A DNA stretch of 64,000 bases from Rufibacter psychrotolerans (GCF_016924645.1 NZ_JAFFJV010000015.1:1-64000), one strand, 5' to 3'. Shown: positions 42,355 through 50,484, numbered from the stretch's first letter. The notes: generated by a model from the sequence alone, not told the origin. Numbers and translations: made by a program.

Positions 42355-45300
42355 ATGTTACAGAAGATTATAGAGTTTTCCATCAAGAACAAGCTGGTGA
42401 TCGGTTTGCTCACGGTGGCTTTGGTGGCGTGGGGCGTGTACAACGTGCAGCGCCTGCCCATTGATGCCGTGCCAGACATCACCAACAACCAGGTCCAGGT
42501 TATCACGGTGTCGCCGTCTTTGGGTGCGCAGGAAGTGGAGCGGCTTATCTCTTTCCCCGTGGAACTGTCGGTGGCCAGCGTGCCGGGCATCACGGAGATC
42601 AGGTCGTTTTCCCGCTTCGGGCTGTCTTTGGTGACGGTGGTCTTTGACGAGGACCGCGATATTTACTGGGCCCGCCAGCAGATTACCGAGAAACTGAAAG
42701 AAGCCGAGGAGCAGATCCCCGAGGGCATGGGCTCGCCCACGCTGGCACCCGTTTCCACCGGCTTGGGCGAGATTTACCAGTACGAACTGCATCCCGCGCC
42801 CGGCTTTGAGCACAAGTACAACGCCACCGAGCTGCGCTCTATCCAGGACTGGATTGTGCGGCGGCAACTGTTGGGCACCCCCGGCGTGGCCGAGGTCAGC
42901 AGTTTCGGGGGGAACCTGAAGCAGTACGAGGTAGCCATCAACCCCGAGAAGCTCCGCAGTTTCAACCTCACCATCACCCAGGTGTTCGATGCGCTGGAGA
43001 AGAACAACGCCAACGCGGGCGGCGCTTACATTGAGAAAGACCCCAACGCCTACTTCATCCGCACCGAAGGATTGGTGAAAACCCAGGAAGACATCGGCCG
43101 CGTGGTGGTCACCAACACGCCCGGCGGCGCGCCCGTGCTCATCCGGGATCTGGCCGAGGTACGCGAAGGATCGGCTATCCGCTACGGGGCTATGGTGAAC
43201 GAGCACGGCGAGGTGGCCGGCGGCATTGTGATGATGCTTAAGGGCGAGAACTCGTCCCAGGTCATCCAGCGGGTGAAAGACAAAGTAGCCGAAATCCGGA
43301 AAACCCTGCCGGAGGGCGTGGTGCTGGAGCCGTTCCTGGACCGTACCAAACTGGTGAACCGCGCCATCAGCACCGTAGAGAAAAACCTCGCCGAGGGCGC
43401 TTTGATTGTGGTGTTCGTGCTGGTGCTGCTCTTGGGCAACCTGCGGGCGGGTCTGCTGGTGGCCTCGGTGATTCCGCTGGCCATGCTGTTTGCCATCTCG
43501 CTCATGAACGTGTTCGGCGTATCGGGGAACCTCATGAGTTTGGGCGCGCTGGATTTCGGACTCATAGTAGACGGAGCTGTGATCATTGTGGAAAGCGTGA
43601 TCCATAACATCCAAACCAGCGAGTATTCCCAGCAGGGCGTGTTCAAACTCTCGCGCAAGCAGATGGACGATGAGGTGCAGGGCTCGGCCAGCAAAATGAT
43701 GGGCTTCGCCTCGTTCGGGCAGATCATCATCTTGATTGTGTACCTGCCCATTCTGGCGCTGGTGGGCATTGAGGGCAAGATGTTCAAACCCATGGCGCAG
43801 ACGGTTTCCTTCGCCATTCTGGGGGCGTTTTTGCTGTCGCTCACCTACGTGCCCATGATGTCGTCGCTGGTGTTGAGCCGCAAAACCCAGCACAAAGAGA
43901 ACATCTCAGACAAGATCATGAACGCCATCAACCGGGCGTATCAGCCGCTGCTCAATTTCGCGCTACGCGCCAAAACTTTGGTGCTAGGCATCGCCTTGGG
44001 GCTGTTCGCGCTCAGCTTGGTGCTCTTCACGCAGATGGGCGGCGAGTTTATTCCGTCTCTGGACGAGGGCGATTTCGCCATTGAAACCCGCGTGCTCACC
44101 GGCAGCTCCCTCAACGAGACCATCAAAGTAGTGCAGAAAGCCTCCGAGGTCCTGAAAAATACCTTCCCCGAGGTAGAGAAAGTGGTCACCAAAATCGGCT
44201 CCGCCGAAGTACCCACTGAGCCCAACCCCGTGGAACTGGGCGACATGATTGTAGTTTTGAAAGAGCGCTCTGAGTGGACCAGCGCCAGTTCCCGCGTAGA
44301 ACTGGCCAACAAAATGTCTGAGGTATTGCACCAGAACCTGCCGCAGGCCTCCTTTGGGGTGCAGCAGCCCATCCAGATGCGCTTCAACGAGCTTATGACC
44401 GGCGCCCGGCAAGACGTGGTGCTCAAAATCTACGGCGAAGACGTGGACCAACTGGCCCGCGCCGCGCAGAAAATAGGCAAGCTCATCCAGCCCATTGAAG
44501 GCGCGCAGGACCTGTACATTGAGGAAATGACCGGACTGCCGCAGGTGGTGGTGGAATACGACCGCGAGAGCATGGCCCGCTACGGCCTCACCATTGAAGA
44601 TGTGAACCGTACTGTTACCGCCGGGTTCGCGGGCGAAATTGCCGGACAGGTGTACGAGGGCGAGAAACGCTTTGACCTGGTGGTGCGCCTGAACCAGCAG
44701 AACCGACGGGACATCTCTGACGTGCAGCGTCTTTACGTGAGCAATGCCAACGGCCTGCAGATTCCGCTGGAGCACATTGCCAAAGTGGAAATGAAGGAAG
44801 GCCCCAACCAGATACAGCGAGACGGGACCCGCCGCCGCATCACCATTGGCTTCAACGTGCGTAACCGCGATGTGCAGAGCATTGTCACCGAGATTCAGCA
44901 GAAAATAGAGGGCACGATCAAGCTGCCGCCGGGCTACACCATCACCTACGGCGGCGAGTTCCAGAACCTGATTGAAGCCAAGAAACGCCTTTCGGTGGCG
45001 GTGCCGCTAGCCTTGGCGCTCATCTTCGTGTTGCTGTTTTTCGCCTTTAAATCCATCAAACAGTCCATCCTCATCTTCACGGCCATTCCGCTCTCCGCCA
45101 TTGGGGGCATCTTTGCTTTGCTTCTGCGCGATATGCCGTTCAGTATCTCGGCGGGCGTGGGCTTCATTGCCTTGTTTGGCGTGGCGGTGCTCAACGGGAT
45201 TGTGATGATCGGGTACTTCAACCAACTCAAAGCCGGCGGCATGACCAACCTGGAACAGATCATCCGGGAAGGCACGGCGGCGCGTCTGCGACCTATCGTG

Positions 45301-46749
45301 ATGACCGCCACGGTGGCCTCGCTCGGGTTCCTGCCCATGGCCCTGTCTTCCTCGGCGGGCGCCGAAGTCCAGAAACCACTCGCTACCGTGGTGATCGGCG
45401 GTTTGCTTTCGGCCACGCTGCTCACGCTGGTGGTGCTGCCCATTATCTACTATTTCTCCGAGAAAGGCTTGGGCAGATTGAAAAACACCGGTAAAGGCCT
45501 GAAGAAGCGGAAAAAAGAAGCCGCCCTAGGCTTGGTGCTGTTCTGTCTGGCTTTGCCGAAGGTAAGTCAGGCCCAGACGCCACAAACCCTGTCTTTGGCG
45601 CAGGTCCTGGAATTGGCGCAACAGAACAACAAACAGCTACGCAGCACGGCGCTGGAGGTGGAAATGCGCGGAGCCCTGCAAAAGACGGCAATAGATATTC
45701 CTAAAACCGAGGTGACCTACAGCCAGGGCGAAATCAATAGCCCCGTAACTGATGACCGCATTGGCGTGAGCCAGACCATTCCGTTCCCCACCACGTGGAG
45801 CGCGCAGGGAAAATTGTTGCAGGAGCAGAAGAGCCTGAGCCAACAGCAACTGAAGCTGCAGCAGCACGAATTGGCCTACCAGGTGAAACAGGCGTATGCG
45901 CGCCTGGCGTTTCTGCACGGCACGGCCCAGCTGCTGCAGCGGCAGGACAGCATCTTCCAGGTGTTGGAACGGGCGGCCGAGGTGCGGTTTAGAACCGGCG
46001 AGACCGGTCTGCTAGAAAAAACTACCGCCACCACCCAACGCCTGGAACTCACCGATAGAATACGCCAGAACCAAACCGCTTTGTCCGTAGCCCAGGCACA
46101 GCTGAACGCCTTAATCCAGGCTCCCGAGCCGCTGGTGATTACCCCGGAGCCGTTGCGGGCAGACAGCACCAGCATCGGCGCAGCCGCCCCGGAAAGCCAC
46201 CCGCTGCTTTCCGTATACCAGCAGCAGATCACCGTGGCCGACCGCGAACAGCAGGCCGAGAAAAGCAAACTGGCCCCGGATATTACCTTGGGCTATTTCA
46301 ACCAGTCCTTGATTGGCACCTATGACATAAACGGCCGCGTGGAAACGGCAGCAGACCGGGGCCGACGGTTTCAGGGCATGGAAGCGGGACTGGCGGTGCC
46401 GCTGTGGCAGGGACCGCAACGGGCGCGGGTGAAAGCCGCCGCGCTGGGCAAGCAAGCCGCCGAGGCCACCCTGCAAAACCAACAGCACTTGCTGCAAAAC
46501 GAGTGGCAGGCCGCCCAGGCAACCCATCAGCAGCTGCGCCAGAGCCTGCAGTTCTACCAGCGGCAAGTGCTGGGGAACGCCCGCCTGGCCCTCACCCAAG
46601 CCGACAAAGCCTACCGTAGCGGCGAGGCCAGCTACCTGAGCTACCTGCAAGCCGCCGACCAGCAACTGCGCACCCAACAGAACTACCTTCAGCTCCTGCT
46701 GGACTACCAATTAAACGTCTTTCAACTCCAATACTTAGGAGGCAACTAA
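42355..46749 (+). CDS. Heavy-metal RND efflux pump fused to a TolC-type outer-membrane channel
   Basis: A 1464-residue protein. Residues 1 to about 1045 are a complete HME-RND pump (12 membrane helices, two large periplasmic loops). The helix-4 motif DFGLIVDGAVIIVE is of the CzcA type, which handles divalent ions such as Zn, Co, Ni or Cd, rather than the CusA type. From about 1074 on, the sequence is an outer-membrane efflux protein (SLAQVLELAQQNNKQ, long coiled coils with Gln/Ala, two TolC repeats). Between them lies KKRKKEAALGLVLFCLALPK followed by VSQAQ, which looks like a full signal peptide with an A-x-A-type cleavage site. The stop is 2 bp before the adaptor gene. The fusion is known to me from annotations of other Bacteroidota; processing is my inference. 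Confidence 0.92.
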   Translation: MLQKIIEFSIKNKLVIGLLTVALVAWGVYNVQRLPIDAVPDITNNQVQVITVSPSLGAQEVERLISFPVELSVASVPGITEIRSFSRFGLSLVTVVFDEDRDIYWARQQITEKLKEAEEQIPEGMGSPTLAPVSTGLGEIYQYELHPAPGFEHKYNATELRSIQDWIVRRQLLGTPGVAEVSSFGGNLKQYEVAINPEKLRSFNLTITQVFDALEKNNANAGGAYIEKDPNAYFIRTEGLVKTQEDIGRVVVTNTPGGAPVLIRDLAEVREGSAIRYGAMVNEHGEVAGGIVMMLKGENSSQVIQRVKDKVAEIRKTLPEGVVLEPFLDRTKLVNRAISTVEKNLAEGALIVVFVLVLLLGNLRAGLLVASVIPLAMLFAISLMNVFGVSGNLMSLGALDFGLIVDGAVIIVESVIHNIQTSEYSQQGVFKLSRKQMDDEVQGSASKMMGFASFGQIIILIVYLPILALVGIEGKMFKPMAQTVSFAILGAFLLSLTYVPMMSSLVLSRKTQHKENISDKIMNAINRAYQPLLNFALRAKTLVLGIALGLFALSLVLFTQMGGEFIPSLDEGDFAIETRVLTGSSLNETIKVVQKASEVLKNTFPEVEKVVTKIGSAEVPTEPNPVELGDMIVVLKERSEWTSASSRVELANKMSEVLHQNLPQASFGVQQPIQMRFNELMTGARQDVVLKIYGEDVDQLARAAQKIGKLIQPIEGAQDLYIEEMTGLPQVVVEYDRESMARYGLTIEDVNRTVTAGFAGEIAGQVYEGEKRFDLVVRLNQQNRRDISDVQRLYVSNANGLQIPLEHIAKVEMKEGPNQIQRDGTRRRITIGFNVRNRDVQSIVTEIQQKIEGTIKLPPGYTITYGGEFQNLIEAKKRLSVAVPLALALIFVLLFFAFKSIKQSILIFTAIPLSAIGGIFALLLRDMPFSISAGVGFIALFGVAVLNGIVMIGYFNQLKAGGMTNLEQIIREGTAARLRPIVMTATVASLGFLPMALSSSAGAEVQKPLATVVIGGLLSATLLTLVVLPIIYYFSEKGLGRLKNTGKGLKKRKKEAALGLVLFCLALPKVSQAQTPQTLSLAQVLELAQQNNKQLRSTALEVEMRGALQKTAIDIPKTEVTYSQGEINSPVTDDRIGVSQTIPFPTTWSAQGKLLQEQKSLSQQQLKLQQHELAYQVKQAYARLAFLHGTAQLLQRQDSIFQVLERAAEVRFRTGETGLLEKTTATTQRLELTDRIRQNQTALSVAQAQLNALIQAPEPLVITPEPLRADSTSIGAAAPESHPLLSVYQQQITVADREQQAEKSKLAPDITLGYFNQSLIGTYDINGRVETAADRGRRFQGMEAGLAVPLWQGPQRARVKAAALGKQAAEATLQNQQHLLQNEWQAAQATHQQLRQSLQFYQRQVLGNARLALTQADKAYRSGEASYLSYLQAADQQLRTQQNYLQLLLDYQLNVFQLQYLGGN

Positions 46750-46751
46750 CC

Positions 46752-47909
46752 ATGAGAACATCTCTTTTCACGTATAGCCTGGCCGGGCTTCTGCTGTTTT
46801 CGGCCTGTTCTGAGAAAAACACCCCCGAAACGCCTACAGCTGAAACTGCGGCTGCGCCAGTAGAAACGCCTGAACTCATCACCCTCACCCAGCAACAGAT
46901 GCAGAACGCCGGGGTGGAACTGGGCTCGCCCACGCAACAGAAGCTGGGCAACACGCTGCAGCTTTCCGGTGAGATTGACGTGCCACCCACCAGCCTGATC
47001 AGCGTCTCGGTGCCGTACGGCGGATTTGTGAAATCCATGAACCTGCTGCCGGGCCAGCACATCCGCAAAGGACAGGTTCTGGCCACCCTCCAGCACCCCG
47101 ATTACGTGCAACTGCAGCAGGATTACCTGGATACCCGCGCCCGCCTGCAACTCGCTAACCTGGAGTACCAACGTCAGCAGGAACTCACCCAGGAGAAAGT
47201 GAGCGCCCTCAAGAACCTGCAGCAAATCAAAACCGAGCGGGAGGTACTGCAGAACAGCCTGGCCGCCCTGCGCGAGAAACTGCTCATGATCAACATCAAC
47301 CCGGCGCGTCTGCAAAACGGCAAAATCAGCCGTACCATCAACATCACCTCGCCCATCAACGGCTTCGTGAAAAACACGCTGGTGAACGTGGGCAAAATGG
47401 TGAACGCCTCCGATGTGCTGTTTGAACTGGTGAACACCGATGACCTGCACCTCAAACTCAACGCCTTCGAGAAAGACGTGCGCTACCTGAGTCCCGGCCA
47501 GCGCCTCACCTACACCCTGCCCAACGATCCCGCGCCCCGTACCGCCGAGATCATCCTGGTAGGCCACAGCGTGGAAGGCGACAAAACCGTTCCTATCCAC
47601 GCCCACCTGGACCACCACGACGAGCACAAACTGCTGCCTGGCATGTACGTGACCGCCACCGTCCAGACCACCGACCGCACCGTTACCGCCCTCCCCGAAA
47701 GCGCCGTGGTACAGTTTGACGGCACGCCCTACGTGTACGCCAGCCCCGGCAACCGCCAGTTCAAACGCGTAGAGGTAAAAACCGGCCTCAAAGGCAACGG
47801 CTACGTGGAAGTGCAACTCCCGGCGGAACTTCAATCCACCAGCAGCATTGCCGTGAAAGGCGCGCACAACCTGCTGGCTATGCAGGAAAACAAAGAGGAA
47901 GAGGAGTAG
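46752..47909 (+). CDS. RND efflux periplasmic adaptor lipoprotein (CusB/CzcB type)
   Basis: A 385-residue membrane-fusion protein linking the pump to the channel. The lipobox LFSAC places lipid on Cys19. Beta-barrel and lipoyl-like halves (VSVPYGGFVKSMNLLPGQHI and INITSPINGFVKNTLVNVGK) enclose a helical hairpin at about 115-185 (QQDYLDTRARLQLANLEYQ). A 36-bp palindromic repeat forms part of the coding sequence for residues 15-27, across the lipobox and start of the linker. It follows the pump gene by 2 bp. No metal-binding N-terminal His/Met cluster is seen. Confidence 0.92.
   Translation: MRTSLFTYSLAGLLLFSACSEKNTPETPTAETAAAPVETPELITLTQQQMQNAGVELGSPTQQKLGNTLQLSGEIDVPPTSLISVSVPYGGFVKSMNLLPGQHIRKGQVLATLQHPDYVQLQQDYLDTRARLQLANLEYQRQQELTQEKVSALKNLQQIKTEREVLQNSLAALREKLLMININPARLQNGKISRTINITSPINGFVKNTLVNVGKMVNASDVLFELVNTDDLHLKLNAFEKDVRYLSPGQRLTYTLPNDPAPRTAEIILVGHSVEGDKTVPIHAHLDHHDEHKLLPGMYVTATVQTTDRTVTALPESAVVQFDGTPYVYASPGNRQFKRVEVKTGLKGNGYVEVQLPAELQSTSSIAVKGAHNLLAMQENKEEEE
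46796..46831. repeat. 36-bp palindromic repeat, copy 27, inside the adaptor reading frame
   Basis: GTTTTCGGCCTGTTCTG, AG, AAAAACACCCCCGAAAC. It encodes part of the lipoprotein signal and linker (LFSACSEKNTPET) and keeps the frame. Confidence 0.75.
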
Positions 47910-47917
47910 TTGGCGTA

Positions 47918-47950
47918 GACGCTCGTAGGAGCTGCGCACACTACGAGGTC
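47918..47950. repeat. 33-bp GC-rich element, copy c (right flank of the efflux operon)
   Basis: GACGCTCGTAGGAGCTGCGC then ACACTACGAGGTC; the inverse of copy b, 8 bp after the adaptor stop. Confidence 0.9.
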
Positions 47951-47959
47951 AAACAGTAG

Positions 47960-47987
47960 TCCTGAGTCTTGAGTACTGAGTCCTGAG
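47960..47987. repeat. Heptamer array 7 (TCCTGAG x4)
   Basis: Units TCCTGAG, TCTTGAG, TACTGAG and TCCTGAG; the inverse of arrays 6 and 8. Confidence 0.85.
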
Positions 47988-47996
47988 TAGGAATGT

Positions 47997-48032
47997 GTTT
48001 TTAGGGGCTTTTGGGAGAAAGAGGTCAGGAAT
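47997..48032. repeat. 36-bp palindromic repeat, copy 28 (degenerate)
   Basis: GTTTTTAGGGGCTTTTG, GG, AGAAAGAGGTCAGGAAT. The right end has decayed. Confidence 0.45.
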
Positions 48033-48039
48033 GGACTTG

Positions 48040-48272
48040 AACCCACCCCTACCCCTCCCAGGAGGGGAATTGGGCTATTCCGGTTTGGGGTTGCTTTGCC
48101 AAAAATAGAGGTAAAACGGGAAAAAAATACATTTTAGTGACGAGAAATCTGCTCCACCGCTTTGCAACCATCGCCTTCAGAGCCTGATTTTAAGCCATGA
48201 GAGCTTATTAAGAGTTACTTTCTCCCTACAGTAGCAGATAACTCCCCTCCTCGGAGAGGCAGGGGGTGGGTT
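48040..48272. repeat. C/G-rich inverted repeat pair, copy 4
   Basis: AACCCACCCCTACCCCTCCC at 48040 faces ACTCCCCTCCTCGGAGAGGC at 48241, here 170 bp apart. The enclosed AT-rich stretch has no gene. With the other repeats this fills the 634-bp gap 47910-48543. Confidence 0.85.
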
Positions 48273-48324
48273 CAGTTACGTTCCGGTAATCTTTCTCCCC
48301 AAAAAACTAAAAAACCCATTCCCC

Positions 48325-48352
48325 ACTCAGGACTCAGGACTCAAGACTCAGG
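48325..48352. repeat. Heptamer array 8 (ACTCAGG x4)
   Basis: Units ACTCAGG, ACTCAGG, ACTCAAG and ACTCAGG, in the orientation of array 6, joined to the next 33-bp element by 10 bp. Confidence 0.85.
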
Positions 48353-48362
48353 ACTACTGCTT

Positions 48363-48395
48363 GACCTCGTATTGTGCGCAGCTCCTACGAGTGTC
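48363..48395. repeat. 33-bp GC-rich element, copy d
   Basis: GACCTCGTATTGTGCGCAGC then TCCTACGAGTGTC. With array 8 it is a third composite unit, inverted relative to 47918-47987. Confidence 0.88.
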
Positions 48396-48472
48396 ACCGC
48401 CAGCTGCTTCTATCACCGCAGATTCATCGTTTCCCGAGTAAACAGAGCACTTCCCCAAACCCATCCCATAAA

Positions 48473-48529
48473 AAAGCCTCTTTGTTTCGGTCTGTTTTTC
48501 AGAAAACAAACCGAAAACAAAGAGGCTTT
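48473..48529 (-). terminator. Terminator of the MFS gene built around a 36-bp repeat
   Basis: AAAGCCTCTTTGTTTCGGT pairs with ACCGAAAACAAAGAGGCTTT (one bulged base) outside the inner GTTTT/AAAAC of repeat copy 29. Confidence 0.85.
48484..48518. repeat. 36-bp palindromic repeat, copy 29
   Basis: GTTTCGGTCTGTTTTTC then AGAAAACAAACCGAAAAC; 35 bp. Confidence 0.85.
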
Positions 48530-48543
48530 ACTTTTAAAGTCTA

Positions 48544-49803
48544 CTACAAACTCAGCTTCCGAAGTTTATCCGCTTTCCAGGCGGTGAAGGCCACAATCAA
48601 AATGGTCATGGTGCCGCCGAACACCACCGAGGGCACAACGCCCAGCAGCTTCGCGGCAAGGCCTGATTCAAAGGAGCCGATCTCGTTGCTGGAACCCACG
48701 AAGATGTTGTTCACGCTGGATACCCGGCCTTTCATGTGCTCCGGCGTGAGGGTGTGAATCAAGGTGGAGCGAATGATCACCGAGACGCTGTCCAGCACGC
48801 CACTCATCAGCAGCAAGGCAAACGAGAGCCAGAACACGTTGGACAACCCGAAACCGATGATGCACGCCCCGAAACCAGCCACCGCCCACAACATCTTTTT
48901 ACCGGCGTTGTTGGTAATCGGCCGGTAGGCCATGAACACTGCCATGGTTACGGAGCCAATAGCCGGCGCTGACCGCAGCAAGCCCAACCCTTGCGGACCA
49001 ATCTTCAGGATATCAGAGGCAAATACCGGCAGCAGCGCCACGGCTCCACCGAACAATACCGCAAACATGTCCAGGGCCAGCGCACTTAGAATAATCTGGT
49101 TCCCAAATACGAATTTGAGGCCCGTCTGCAGGCTTTCTTTGATCTTGAGTTTGGGTCCTTCGCTCACCGGCAAGGGGCGGCCGGCAATCAAGCCGTAGAG
49201 AATCAAGGCGCATAAGACTAGCGCGGCATCCACGCCAAACGCTGCCGACACGCCTCCAAAGGCATAGACCAACCCACCAATGGCCGGTCCTGCCACCGAG
49301 GCGGCTTGCCACGTGGAACTGCTCCAGGTGATGGCGTTGGCGTAGAACTTACGGTCGGGCAGCAACTGGGGCATGAACGAGAACACCGCCGGTCCCATGA
49401 AGCCCCGGGCGATTCCGCTCAGGAAAATCACCGAATAGATGGGCAAGGTGCCAAACTGGTGCAGGATTTTCCCGATGTCCAGGGTGTACAGCAGCAGGGC
49501 CACTGAGCAGAAAAGCAGCACGCTCAGCACCGTAATGATGATGCGTTTCCGGGGGATGATATCGGCTACGTGGCCGGCGTACAGCGCCACCGTGATAGAC
49601 GGAATAGCCTCTACCAAGCCTATCAGACCTAAGGAGAAAGGGTCTTTGGTGATGTCATAGATCTGCCATCCCACCACTACCGCCTGAATTTGCATGGCCA
49701 GCGTGATGCAGAAACGGGCAGAGATAAAAAGCCGGAATTCAGGAATACGGAGGACGGCGTAAGGATCATGCCGCTCCTCAGGGATTGGGGAGGATGTTGC
49801 CAC
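48544..49803 (-). CDS. MFS transporter (MFS_3/EntS-like)
   Basis: A 419-residue inner-membrane protein with 12 hydrophobic helices. The N-terminal PEFRLFISARFCITLAMQIQ and VVVGWQIYDITKDPFSLGL, and the loop GHVADIIPRKRI after helix 2, match the MFS_3 branch that includes enterobactin exporter EntS. The substrate is not readable from sequence; efflux of a siderophore or drug is possible. An exact TATCTTTG promoter box lies about 20 bp upstream, and a strong hairpin follows. Confidence 0.88.
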   Translation of the reverse strand: MATSSPIPEERHDPYAVLRIPEFRLFISARFCITLAMQIQAVVVGWQIYDITKDPFSLGLIGLVEAIPSITVALYAGHVADIIPRKRIIITVLSVLLFCSVALLLYTLDIGKILHQFGTLPIYSVIFLSGIARGFMGPAVFSFMPQLLPDRKFYANAITWSSSTWQAASVAGPAIGGLVYAFGGVSAAFGVDAALVLCALILYGLIAGRPLPVSEGPKLKIKESLQTGLKFVFGNQIILSALALDMFAVLFGGAVALLPVFASDILKIGPQGLGLLRSAPAIGSVTMAVFMAYRPITNNAGKKMLWAVAGFGACIIGFGLSNVFWLSFALLLMSGVLDSVSVIIRSTLIHTLTPEHMKGRVSSVNNIFVGSSNEIGSFESGLAAKLLGVVPSVVFGGTMTILIVAFTAWKADKLRKLSL

Positions 49804-49821
49804 AGGTTAAAATTCAAGCTA

Positions 49822-49829
49822 CAAAGATA
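49822..49829 (-). promoter_or_regulatory. -7 box TATCTTTG for the MFS gene
   Basis: Exact consensus on the minus strand, 18 bp upstream of the ATG. Confidence 0.55.
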
Positions 49830-49987
49830 TTGCATTCTTCTGGGAATTGCGTTTAATCTGCTTGGCAGGCGAACGTTTCGGGTACATATAGGCGTTGTCT
49901 ATATATTCAGCAGCTGATAAACAAATTCGGCGGCCTATAACAGGGCATGCATTATAATTCGTAAGTTTACCGCTAAATAGCTTTTCT

Positions 49988-50422
49988 ATGTCTCCCATAT
50001 TTTTAGATGCCATTGCTCTTAGCTACCGTCCGGATCTGGACGTGTTGTTTTTGCGTTGGCCACAGCCTGTGTATGCGCTCGCCCCGCGTGAGGTGTACCA
50101 ACAGGTGTTAGAACTGGCCCAGGAGACAAACGCACGTTACTGGTTGTTTGACATCCGGAGCCGTGGTCCGCTTTCTGATGAAGATGTTGCCTGGCTGCGC
50201 GAGTCTTATTTCCCAACCCTGCACGGGCAGTTAGGTCATATTACCCACGTGGCGTACCTGCTCACGCCGGCCCACGCCAAAGATCCTCAGACCCAGGAGT
50301 CGGCGTTGCAGATGCGTACCCTGCCGTGGTACGGCCAAGGAGCCGATTTTGAGGGATTCACCTCAGAAACAGAGGCCTTGCATTGGCTGAAGACGTGCCA
50401 GTTGATGGAGGTGGCGAAATAA
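49988..50422 (+). CDS. SpoIIAA/STAS-like protein, second copy
   Basis: A 144-residue soluble protein, similar in layout to that at 8356-8730: a strand DVLFLRWPQPV, helix REVYQQVLELAQET, strand YWLFDIRSRGP, then LSDEDVAWLRESYFPTL, a strand THVAYLLTP and the C-terminal helix TETEALHWLK. No catalytic motif. The family identity is from fold pattern only. It is divergent from the MFS gene and ends at a strong hairpin. Confidence 0.6.
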   Translation: MSPIFLDAIALSYRPDLDVLFLRWPQPVYALAPREVYQQVLELAQETNARYWLFDIRSRGPLSDEDVAWLRESYFPTLHGQLGHITHVAYLLTPAHAKDPQTQESALQMRTLPWYGQGADFEGFTSETEALHWLKTCQLMEVAK

Positions 50423-50443
50423 CCTTCCTTTCACGAACCTATA

Positions 50444-50484
50444 GCGAGCGGCCCAACAGCACCCCTGTTGGGCCGCTCGCTTTT
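50444..50484 (+). terminator. Terminator after the STAS-like gene
   Basis: GCGAGCGGCCCAACAG/CTGTTGGGCCGCTCGC, 16-bp perfect stem, loop CACCC, followed by TTTT. Confidence 0.92.

Noticed and set aside
42358..43893. 511-codon minus-strand frame opposite the RND pump
   Set aside because: His/Gln/Arg-rich antisense shadow without any family pattern.
46746..47939. 397-codon minus-strand frame opposite the adaptor gene
   Set aside because: Antisense shadow that also begins in the 33-bp repeat.
42144..47987. A composite transposon or insertion sequence around the efflux operon
   Set aside because: No transposase, no target duplication that I can see; kept as a repeat-flanked segment only.
41165..48587. 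Several short frames starting MCAAPTSV or MRSSYE
   Set aside because: All start inside the 33-bp repeat element; shared N-termini come from the repeat, not from a gene family.
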